Origin: Sulfurisphaera ohwakuensis
GTDB taxonomy: Archaea > Thermoproteota > Thermoprotei_A > Sulfolobales > Sulfolobaceae
Reading direction: 5' to 3'
DNA: 64,000 nt
NCBI RefSeq assembly: GCF_009729055.1
Contig: NZ_CP045484.1
Coordinates: forward strand, 1,426,001-1,490,000
Shown here one piece after another: positions 57,751 through 64,000 of the stretch. Under the pieces are notes generated by a model. It searched no databases, was not told the origin of the DNA, and saw only the letters and a program-made list of their open reading frames with translations. The number at the start of each line of letters is the position of its first letter. The first letter of the stretch is position 1. Both the position numbers and the translations under genes were made by a program.

Positions 57751-58375
57751 CCTAGATGAATTGAGCGAAAAACTTTCGAAAATAGCAGAATTGATAAATA
57801 AAGCTGAACAGATTCACGAAGAATTTAATGAAGTTCCCACTACAGATTTCAGTAAATTATATACTATCACAGGAGTTTATGATACAGAAAAGGGTAAAGC
57901 ATCTTATGACTATCTTTCTCTTTACGACTATTTTGCTGAACTTTATGTTAAGTTTATTCTATCTACCATGTCTACTTACGCAGTTAAGACTAAAGAATCA
58001 GAAATAGAGTACATTAATATTCTCCTAGATGATGGTCATTATATAATTCTAGAGGGAGAAGAGGACAAGGTCGTTATACCACATCCTAGTGCTTTGGCTT
58101 CTACTCATACGCATCCTAATATATGTTTGTTCTCACATAAGGACATAGAAACAGCTGATCAATTATTTATAAAAGGGTATATAGCGGTAGGTGTTCTCAC
58201 TACAAATTGTTTTCTTTTGCTTTACAGAAGAGGAGTATATATTATTGAGGATAGGGAATCTTTATTATTATTAGCTAACAAGGTTAAAAAGAGTAAAACA
58301 ATAGAAGAGTTAGTAAAATCGTATAATAACATTAAATTCAATTATCTAATTCTTCGTTTTGTTCAGTTTGCTTAG
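57725..58375 (+). CDS. JAMM-like protein downstream of pyrF
   Basis: A 216-residue protein whose ATG overlaps the end of pyrF by 26 bases. Around residues 128-140 it has HTHP, then five residues, Ser, two residues and Asp, close to the JAMM/MPN+ metallopeptidase motif (H-x-H-P...S-x2-D), though one residue shorter than common versions. The N-terminal 35 residues form a charged helix. It may be a metallopeptidase that removes ubiquitin-like tags (SAMP/Urm1-like) or a degenerate MPN domain. Tail overlaps the PhoU-like gene by 38 bases. Confidence 0.65.
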   Translation: MSAKEQKINLDELSEKLSKIAELINKAEQIHEEFNEVPTTDFSKLYTITGVYDTEKGKASYDYLSLYDYFAELYVKFILSTMSTYAVKTKESEIEYINILLDDGHYIILEGEEDKVVIPHPSALASTHTHPNICLFSHKDIETADQLFIKGYIAVGVLTTNCFLLLYRRGVYIIEDRESLLLLANKVKKSKTIEELVKSYNNIKFNYLILRFVQFA

Positions 58376-59369
58376 CCAGAAGATCTATTGTAGCCTCCGC
58401 TATATCTATTGAATATCTTATAACTCTTCTTACTGAATCTAGTATAATTAGAAGTGAACTGGTCTTCTTAGGACTATAGTTTAAGTTTAACACTTTTTCT
58501 GATAAGCTTCTATTTTTATATAGTAACTCAAATTCTTTATTTATGATATTATGAGACATATCTTTATCTTTTTCATTAAATGCATTTATAGAACTCTTAA
58601 AGAAGTCTGCTACTTCGTTACCATGATCGTATATTTCTTTTTCCTCTAATTTTCCTAGAATTGGTAATTGATCAACAATCCTCAAACTATGGTCTGAGAC
58701 TCTCTCAATAGATTTTGCAACAGAGTAAAGATTAACTAATTGTGTCAAATTATATTTTTCATTTTCAATTATTTCTGGATATTCTATAGATAACGAAAGC
58801 TGTCTTACTATATAGAAATAAAATCTATCTACATCATCATCTCTACTGATGATCTCTTTCGATAAGTCCGAATCACCATCATATAATGCTTTAAATGAAT
58901 CTCTTAACATGTTGTACGATATGTTAGCAGCTCTTGTAATTGATTTTGTGAGAGAAAGCTCTTTTTCACTTACTAGAAACTGAATTGTTAATGAATTTGA
59001 GTCTTCATCTATTATTTCAGCACCTAATAATCTATTTCTTATAGTTTCTTTAATTCTTTCCCTATCTTCAGAAGAAAATTTACTACAACTCACTGTTAAT
59101 AACGTGAATCCAGCCATATAGTAGGCTATAATTTCTCTTATTACAAAACTAATATCTGGCCTATCACAATTTAAGGAGATTTTTTTCTCTTTTTTTTCAT
59201 TACTTTCACTCTTTTTTGGAACCAAAATTAATCTTGCGTGTCTATCTTGAAATATCTCTATCTCATCCCCTGGTTGAAGGAGATACTGTTTTACCCATGT
59301 CTTTGGTAAAGATATTATGTATGTTGATCCTCCTGTTAATTGTATTTTTCTCACTATAGGTTTTACCAT
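58338..59369 (-). CDS. PhoU-domain protein with AbrB-type DNA-binding domain
   Basis: A 343-residue protein. The first 50 residues (IVRKIQLTGGSTYIISLPKTWVKQY) form a SpoVT-AbrB beta-barrel, and the remainder is two helical PhoU-like repeats with metal-ligand-type segments (DDDVDRFYFYIVRQL and SIERVSDHSLRIVD). Archaeal proteins of this layout are presumed phosphate-uptake or ion-transport regulators. First gene of a minus-strand set is upstream; this one is the last, 22 bases after cdvB3. Confidence 0.85.
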   Translation of the reverse strand: MVKPIVRKIQLTGGSTYIISLPKTWVKQYLLQPGDEIEIFQDRHARLILVPKKSESNEKKEKKISLNCDRPDISFVIREIIAYYMAGFTLLTVSCSKFSSEDRERIKETIRNRLLGAEIIDEDSNSLTIQFLVSEKELSLTKSITRAANISYNMLRDSFKALYDGDSDLSKEIISRDDDVDRFYFYIVRQLSLSIEYPEIIENEKYNLTQLVNLYSVAKSIERVSDHSLRIVDQLPILGKLEEKEIYDHGNEVADFFKSSINAFNEKDKDMSHNIINKEFELLYKNRSLSEKVLNLNYSPKKTSSLLIILDSVRRVIRYSIDIAEATIDLLAKQTEQNEELDN

Positions 59370-59390
59370 AACTATATTCGCTATATATTA

Positions 59391-59888
59391 TTATGCTGGT
59401 GCTTTATATTTTTCTTTTAGCTCTTCATTAGCTATTTTTTCAGCTTCTTCAAGAACCTTTTTTACTTCTTCACTTTCTTTTAATACAATTTGGGCTTCAG
59501 GGTGTACAGTATATGATAAGTTAAGAATTATATCATCTATAAGGGGTCCGAACTCTATAGAGTTTCCTAGGCTTCCTCTTAGACTCTCTAAAGCTTTAAC
59601 TACAGGATATATATAGTCTTTTAAAGAGTTCAAAATCATTAAAGTTTCTAATCTAATTTCTAGTATTTCTAGCAAGACTCTAACTTTTAACAAATTAAAA
59701 ATTATGTTTTTATTTATTTCTATTTCTTTGTAATATTCCTTAGATAAATAGTTAAATCTGCCAATATTATAAAGAGATAATTCTTCTAAAGTTTTTATTC
59801 TATTATCAATTCTAGCAATAAATGCGTCTATCCTATGAATGGTAAGTCTAATATCCGTAATAATCTCTGGCAATCCTTTCTTTTTCAC
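59391..59888 (-). CDS. cdvB3: ESCRT-III-like cell division protein CdvB3
   Basis: A 165-residue helical protein: a long helical hairpin (IRLTIHRIDAFIARIDNRIKTLEE, then EINKNIIFNLLKVRVLLEILEIRLETL) and an acidic C-terminal helix (LKESEEVKKVLEEAEKIANEELKEKY). Size and order match the short ESCRT-III paralogue CdvB3 of Sulfolobus (SSO0619 in S. solfataricus, from memory), which lacks the broken-winged-helix of CdvB. It takes part in membrane remodelling during division or vesicle release. Located between a regulator and the PhoU-like gene. Confidence 0.82.
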   Translation of the reverse strand: MKKKGLPEIITDIRLTIHRIDAFIARIDNRIKTLEELSLYNIGRFNYLSKEYYKEIEINKNIIFNLLKVRVLLEILEIRLETLMILNSLKDYIYPVVKALESLRGSLGNSIEFGPLIDDIILNLSYTVHPEAQIVLKESEEVKKVLEEAEKIANEELKEKYKAPA

Positions 59889-59912
59889 ATAAAAGCTCTT
59901 ATTTTATAACAT

Positions 59913-60221
59913 TTAAGAATTTTTAGACTCCTCCAGGAGTAAACTGTCCAATGCAGATTTATACATTTTAAAAAATGTAGTTAGTTTATATGGTGCTCCA
60001 TAACCCTCTCCATCTTTATATACAATTTGATTTTCAATTAATACTTCTAAGTGATGAATAACAGTTTTATAATCTAGCCCTAAAGAATTAGCTATTTGAT
60101 TTGCATTAAGAGGTTTTTCCTCAAGTAATCTAACTATTTTTAAACGTGTATTTCCTCCTCTAGAGGTAAGAAAGAGAAATTTAAAAAGTTTCTTTATCTG
60201 GCGTAATTCCTTTTCATTCAC
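59913..60221 (-). CDS. ArsR-like winged-helix regulator
   Basis: A 102-residue protein. [45 protein letters not shown] (about 25-69) is a typical winged helix with recognition helix and wing. It has no cysteine pair for metal sensing. Encoded 24 bases upstream of cdvB3 on the same strand, which suggests cotranscription and perhaps control of that gene. Target unknown. Confidence 0.85.
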   Translation of the reverse strand: MNEKELRQIKKLFKFLFLTSRGGNTRLKIVRLLEEKPLNANQIANSLGLDYKTVIHHLEVLIENQIVYKDGEGYGAPYKLTTFFKMYKSALDSLLLEESKNS

Positions 60222-60248
60222 TCTGGGTTTTAAGTTTATTTTTCACTC

Positions 60249-61607
60249 TTAATAAATTTCTCCAACTATAGCTCTTTGTACTACCTCTGTTATAATTTCA
60301 GAAACTGTAGGATGAGAGAACTGAACCTTATATAAATCGTCAATTTTTAATGATAATTCCATGGCTAATGTAATTGTGTTAATTACTTCAGTAGCGTTTT
60401 CTCCTATCATATTAGCCCCTAAAATCCTATTATCTTCTCCAATGACTATTTTTAGAAATCCTTCGGTTTCATTTAATGTCCATGCTCTTGGTATTTCTTT
60501 CATATTAACTTTTACTTCCCTTCCGTTTATTCCATTTTTCTTCAACTCTTCTAGTGTACTTCCAACTACACCTATTTCTAGGTCAGCAAATATAGAGGTT
60601 GGAATATATTTGGGCATTTGAGAATTTCTATTACCAATATTATCGCCAGCGACTATACCTTGCCTCCATGCTTTAGTAGCTGATAAAGGCGCACCGGCTA
60701 CATCTCCTACAGCATAAACTTTCGAGTTACTTGTTCTAGCTCTATTGTCAACTTTAATATAACCTCTTTGATCAGTCTCAACTTTTATTGCCTTTAAGTC
60801 TAATCCATCAGTAACTGGTTTTCTTCCGATTGTAATTACTGCTAAATCTCCAGAAATTTCTTCATTTGAAGAAGGTGTTTGTGCTTGAAATATTACTTTA
60901 TCATCGCTCTTTATAATCCTAGATTTAGTATTTACGTAAATTCTTACTCCCTTTTCTTCTAGTCTTTTTTTAACTTCATTAGCTATTTCTATATCAATTC
61001 CAGGTACTGGAAGCAATCTAGGCATTAACTCTATTATTGTTACGTTTTTGTTTAGTGCTCTAAATAGAGTTGCTAGCTCAACACCAGCAACTCCTCCACC
61101 AACTATTATTATATTTTCTGGCAAGTTGGTCATATTCATTGCAGTCCAAGGGTCCACTACATTCTTTCCATTAAGCGGAAAATCCGCAAGCGATAGAGGT
61201 TCTGAACCTGTTGCAATAACTAAATTCTCATAAGTATAAACTTTTCCATTTACTATTACTTCTCCCTCATTTTTTACCTCTCCTTTTCCAGAAAGTAAAT
61301 CTATTTTATGCTTATTGATAACTTGGTATAAATTATCTTTTATTCCCTCGATAATATTATCTTTGAATTTATTCATCAGATTATAATTTATCTTTGCTGA
61401 AGTAGCTATCCACGGCGATTTTAATATCTTATTTACTATCTTTGCAGTATCTATTAATGTTTTTGATGGTATGCATGCTCTGTTTATACATTCACCACCT
61501 ATCTCATTTTTCTCTATGATTGCTACTTTTTTACCTAATTCGGCACTTCTTATTGCTGCGGCTAAACCTCCTACTCCTCCGCCGATTATGACCACGTCGT
61601 AATGCAT
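60249..61607 (-). CDS. dihydrolipoamide dehydrogenase-like flavoprotein disulfide reductase
   Basis: A 452-residue FAD enzyme: FAD motif IIGGGVGGLAAA (about 7-18), redox pair GGECINRACIPSK (C-x4-C, about 37-49), NAD motif IIVGGGVAGVELA and the C-terminal FSHPTVSE with the active-site His and Glu. Intact for a thiol-disulfide reductase. Sulfolobus has more than one such protein, so lipoamide is likely but other disulfides (coenzyme A, mercuric ion) are possible. A two-base gap separates it from the small upstream gene. Confidence 0.87.
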   Translation of the reverse strand: MHYDVVIIGGGVGGLAAAIRSAELGKKVAIIEKNEIGGECINRACIPSKTLIDTAKIVNKILKSPWIATSAKINYNLMNKFKDNIIEGIKDNLYQVINKHKIDLLSGKGEVKNEGEVIVNGKVYTYENLVIATGSEPLSLADFPLNGKNVVDPWTAMNMTNLPENIIIVGGGVAGVELATLFRALNKNVTIIELMPRLLPVPGIDIEIANEVKKRLEEKGVRIYVNTKSRIIKSDDKVIFQAQTPSSNEEISGDLAVITIGRKPVTDGLDLKAIKVETDQRGYIKVDNRARTSNSKVYAVGDVAGAPLSATKAWRQGIVAGDNIGNRNSQMPKYIPTSIFADLEIGVVGSTLEELKKNGINGREVKVNMKEIPRAWTLNETEGFLKIVIGEDNRILGANMIGENATEVINTITLAMELSLKIDDLYKVQFSHPTVSEIITEVVQRAIVGEIY

Positions 61608-61609
61608 TA

Positions 61610-61990
61610 TTATCTCTTGTTTTTACTTATTAGATAAGATTTAAGCTTATTTAAAACGTAAATAAGATCCTTATGCAAATTATTTTTTTCTTCACTTTCA
61701 CATAAGGCTAAAAATTCTAGTTCTGTATATACTTTATACTTTTTAAAAATATCCTCAAGAGATAATGATAAATCTAAATAATCTCTGCTAAAATCCTTTC
61801 CGTTCTTACAATATTTATATATAAAACTTAGAATTCCTAAATCCATAATTCTTTTTCTTTTCTTTCCAACGAGAATTATTCTAACTCCTATAGGGATTTC
61901 TTTCTCTAAATTAGATAGATTTATTTCCCCTTCGTTAACTCTAATTACGGCTTCTTCCTCTTTTAGAAATCTGTTAACTATATCATCCAC
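61610..61990 (-). CDS. hypothetical protein
   Basis: A 126-residue mainly helical protein, charged, with a short beta start (AVIRVNEGEI) and IGVRIILVGKKRKR. Three cysteines at scattered positions with no evident metal motif. Start is GTG 61990 or ATG 61987. It directly precedes the disulfide reductase gene by two bases and is divergent from taw3. Family not recognised. Confidence 0.7.
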   Translation of the reverse strand: MDDIVNRFLKEEEAVIRVNEGEINLSNLEKEIPIGVRIILVGKKRKRIMDLGILSFIYKYCKNGKDFSRDYLDLSLSLEDIFKKYKVYTELEFLALCESEEKNNLHKDLIYVLNKLKSYLISKNKR

Positions 61991-62025
61991 AATATTTTAA
62001 AGTTACGATAAGTTAAAAAGAAAAG

Positions 62026-62670
62026 ATGAATAATTGGTTTACGTATAAGCAGAGAGCCTGGGAAAGAGTAATTAGGGATAAAGAGATAGGATACCTTGAT
62101 CCAGATATATTTGATACACTGGAAGTCTTTTTTAAAAGAAGGGATACTTTTACCCAAAGTAGTTGTAGCGGAAGAATTACGATAATAGATGCTGAGATGC
62201 CGTGGGAGAGGAAAAATTCCAGTGTAGTCTTCAAAAATCATTTAGGAATTACGGTTACTGATTTGTTAGAAACTATAAATAAAGGGAAAGTTTGGAATTT
62301 ATGGTTAGTAGTTCAAGGACCAATATTTCATGTTTATACTAGAACAAATGAAGAAGCTTGGGATATATTAAAATTAGCCAGATCTGTAGGTTTTAAACAT
62401 AGTGGTGTTTTGACCGTAAATGAGAAAGGTGTATTGGTAGAGTTAAGAACTGGAGTAAAAATGGTGCATCTGCTCAAGGATAATTATGATGAAAAAGAAG
62501 CTAATGAGCTAGTAGTAATTGCTAACAAAGTATTACAGAAAGGAAAGGAGAAATTACGCAAATTAAAAGAAGTTGTTGAGAACTCATTGAATTCCAACAA
62601 TTCTATGGAATTGAGGAAGAACTCTGAAGGGAATTCCGAGTTTCAATATAATATCAATAAGCTCTCTTAA
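62026..62670 (+). CDS. taw3: tRNA wybutosine-synthesizing protein Taw3
   Basis: A 214-residue protein with SSCSGRI (about residues 45-51), LWLVVQGPIFHV (about 97-108) and ARSVGFKHSGVLTVNEKGVLVELRTGVKMVHLL, the TYW3/Taw3 core. It is a SAM-dependent methyltransferase acting on the wyosine precursor at position 37 of tRNA-Phe. The last 30 residues (NSLNSNNSMELRKN) are a low-complexity tail, encoded opposite the end of queE over 87 bases. Confidence 0.92.
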   Translation: MNNWFTYKQRAWERVIRDKEIGYLDPDIFDTLEVFFKRRDTFTQSSCSGRITIIDAEMPWERKNSSVVFKNHLGITVTDLLETINKGKVWNLWLVVQGPIFHVYTRTNEEAWDILKLARSVGFKHSGVLTVNEKGVLVELRTGVKMVHLLKDNYDEKEANELVVIANKVLQKGKEKLRKLKEVVENSLNSNNSMELRKNSEGNSEFQYNINKLS

Positions 62671-63222
62671 GCCTTCCGTATAATTCTCTTTTCTTCCGTC
62701 GAGTTGAAGAATAACTTTGCTTGGTTCAATATTATTCTCTCTTATAAATCTTATTATTTCTTGAATATCCTCTAGTGGATTCACTATAACAAATTTAAAA
62801 TATGTTGCCCAATTATCATCTTTAAAATTATATTTAAATTTATACCCAGAATTAGACAACTTAGGAGAAACAGAAAATATATCAACAAGTTCTCTTAGTT
62901 TTTTAGATGGTTTTATAGTACCACTTGTTTCTATTAAAACTTTATGATTAAGTGATTTTAATGCTTCAACTAATGGTAAAATATCTTGAAGTAATGGTTC
63001 CCCGCCTGTTATCGTAGTAAATTTAATTCTTTTATCAATTTTATCAAGAATCTGTTCTATACTCATTTCCTCTCCATCATATTTGTGCCAAGCATATTTT
63101 GTATCACACCATATGCATCTTAAATGGCATCCAGCTAGTCTAATAAAATTAGAAGGTGTTCCTATAACTTCTCCTTCACCCTGAATTGAGGTAAATATCT
63201 CGCTTATCCAGTATCTGACCAT
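62584..63222 (-). CDS. queE: 7-carboxy-7-deazaguanine synthase
   Basis: A 212-residue radical SAM enzyme. IFTSIQGEGEVIGTPSNFIRLAGC then the C-x3-C-x2-C cluster CHLRCIWC (about 32-39), TITGGEPLLQ (about 70-79). The end RVLPQFHRIVG is typical of QueE, so the overlap with taw3 is real. It supplies preQ0 for archaeosine in tRNA. The start overlaps the Nog1-like gene by 47 bases. Confidence 0.93.
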   Translation of the reverse strand: MVRYWISEIFTSIQGEGEVIGTPSNFIRLAGCHLRCIWCDTKYAWHKYDGEEMSIEQILDKIDKRIKFTTITGGEPLLQDILPLVEALKSLNHKVLIETSGTIKPSKKLRELVDIFSVSPKLSNSGYKFKYNFKDDNWATYFKFVIVNPLEDIQEIIRFIRENNIEPSKVILQLDGRKENYTEGLRELIDIILKLGIPFRVLPQFHRIVGIQ

Positions 63223-64000
63223 TTTGTAGTAGGTTAATAACGTAATTTAAAAGTGTATCTAATCCTATACTCTTCTCAGCACTTATCTCAAAAACTTTTT
63301 CAAGAATATTTTCCTTTATTTGCTTATATAATTCCTCGTTTTTATCATCTATCTTATTCAGTACTGGGATAACCACACTTTTAATGCTTTTCACTTCTTT
63401 GTATAAATCCAATTGTTCTTTCGCAGAATAAATTGAAGAATTTGATACGTCAAAGAGGAACAGTATGATTCCATTAAGGTTCTTTATTGCATTTATAGCC
63501 TTAAGCTCTATGCTGTTTCTTTCACTCATAGGTCTATCAAGTATACCTGGAGTATCTATTACCTGAATTTTAAAAATACCAGTATCTATGTGTCCTACAT
63601 GGATTTCTTTAGTCGTGAAGGGATATGATGCAACTTCAGGTTTTGCGGATGAGATTTTACTTACTAAAGTGCTTTTACCTACATTTGGAGGACCAGCAAT
63701 TATGATAGTTGGAAGATTAGGATCTATTGCTTTTAATTTTTTTAATTGGCTTGTTATGTCTATGAGCCAATCGATACAATCCTTTCTACTACGTAATATA
63801 GAACTTACTCTTCCAAAACATTGTCTCATTAGTCTATTTGCTTCTTTTTCATCTGAAGATTTAATTAACCTTCTATAGCGTTCTATTATGTTAAACGATA
63901 ACTGAACTCCCCTATTTATTGCTCCTAAGCACATCTTTACCTTATCTATATCTGCGATAATCTCTATATTTTCTCTATAAAATGGATGTAACTGATCTAT
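63176..64000 (-). CDS. Nog1-type GTPase (5' end cut by window)
   Basis: The frame is open to the right edge, continuing upstream of the first ATG (63934) with IDQLHPFYRENIEIIADIDK, which matches the N-terminal helical bundle of Nog1; hence partial, about 275 residues seen. G1 AGPPNVGKSTLV, G3 DTPG (in VIDTPGILDRP), G4 NKID (VLNKIDDK) and G5 SAEKSIG are all present. Archaeal Nog1 members assist large ribosomal subunit assembly. The 3' end overlaps queE by 47 bases. Confidence 0.88.
   Translation of the reverse strand: MDQLHPFYRENIEIIADIDKVKMCLGAINRGVQLSFNIIERYRRLIKSSDEKEANRLMRQCFGRVSSILRSRKDCIDWLIDITSQLKKLKAIDPNLPTIIIAGPPNVGKSTLVSKISSAKPEVASYPFTTKEIHVGHIDTGIFKIQVIDTPGILDRPMSERNSIELKAINAIKNLNGIILFLFDVSNSSIYSAKEQLDLYKEVKSIKSVVIPVLNKIDDKNEELYKQIKENILEKVFEISAEKSIGLDTLLNYVINLLQNGQILDKRDIYLNSG

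Noticed and set aside
62013..62241. Two overlapping minus-strand frames at the start of taw3
   Set aside because: Both lie antisense to the conserved SSCSGRI core of Taw3 and have no start signals.

Overview
This window is chromosomal DNA of a thermoacidophilic crenarchaeon of the Sulfolobaceae, most like Sulfurisphaera (Sulfolobus) tokodaii. The grounds are low GC with A-rich codon use, a free-standing 5S rRNA gene, leaderless or GGTGA-type gene starts, a Dpo1/PolB1 polymerase, PriL, Hjc, PINA, aKMT4-type methyltransferase, CdvB3, an A-type ATP synthase with the Sulfolobus-specific small subunit, and bipolar pyr genes. No CRISPR array, insertion sequence, integrase or att site was seen. It is a dense core-genome region without a gene-free stretch above 300 bases. 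From memory, the gene order follows the SSO0550-SSO0622 region of Saccharolobus solfataricus.

Layout. 1-6.6 kb: end of a DUF1512 gene, a small Cys protein, 5S rRNA, an HD-domain protein with a degenerate active site, phosphoglycolate phosphatase, GluRS, ribosomal protein L7Ae, a glycosyltransferase and tRNA-Arg(CCG). 6.6-12 kb: replication and chromatin block with PolB1, an acidic-tailed small protein, a protein lysine methyltransferase, an archaeal lipid synthase and PriL. 12-21.2 kb: MetRS and the A-type ATP synthase (I facing away from F-E-A-B-D-small subunit-c). 21-26.7 kb: ProRS, S26e, PdxS/PdxT, then PINA ATPase tail-to-tail with the Holliday resolvase Hjc. 26.7-31.2 kb: ilvB-ilvN-ilvC and two small phosphatase/GTPase genes. 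31.2-39.9 kb: ether-lipid enzymes (DGGGP synthase, FAD reductase), spermidine enzyme SpeD, a tRNA thiolase, cobalamin adenosyltransferase and LeuRS. 39.9-46.3 kb: a nine-gene histidine operon (C-G-A-B-F-D-E-H-I). 46.3-51.3 kb: MIP18-type Fe-S protein, SerRS, a radical SAM protein, HIT, a TFS-like zinc ribbon and an Lrp regulator. 51.3-58.4 kb: bipolar pyrimidine operon with extra downstream genes. 58.3-64 kb: PhoU-like regulator, CdvB3, a winged-helix regulator, a lipoamide-dehydrogenase-like enzyme, Taw3, QueE and a Nog1-type GTPase cut by the window edge.

The most notable observation is that three genes (the FAD reductase after speD, leuS and hisC) have no ATG, GTG or TTG between the nearest in-frame stop and their conserved N-termini. 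Each instead offers an ATT or ATC codon at the expected place, two of them behind a well-spaced Shine-Dalgarno-like sequence. Other points of interest are a hairpin with paired UGA motifs over the L7Ae ribosome binding site, the replication/methyltransferase cluster, a JAMM-like protein at the end of the pyrEF arm, and a long antisense overlap between taw3 and queE. I did not see a large unmistakably new defence or mobile system.
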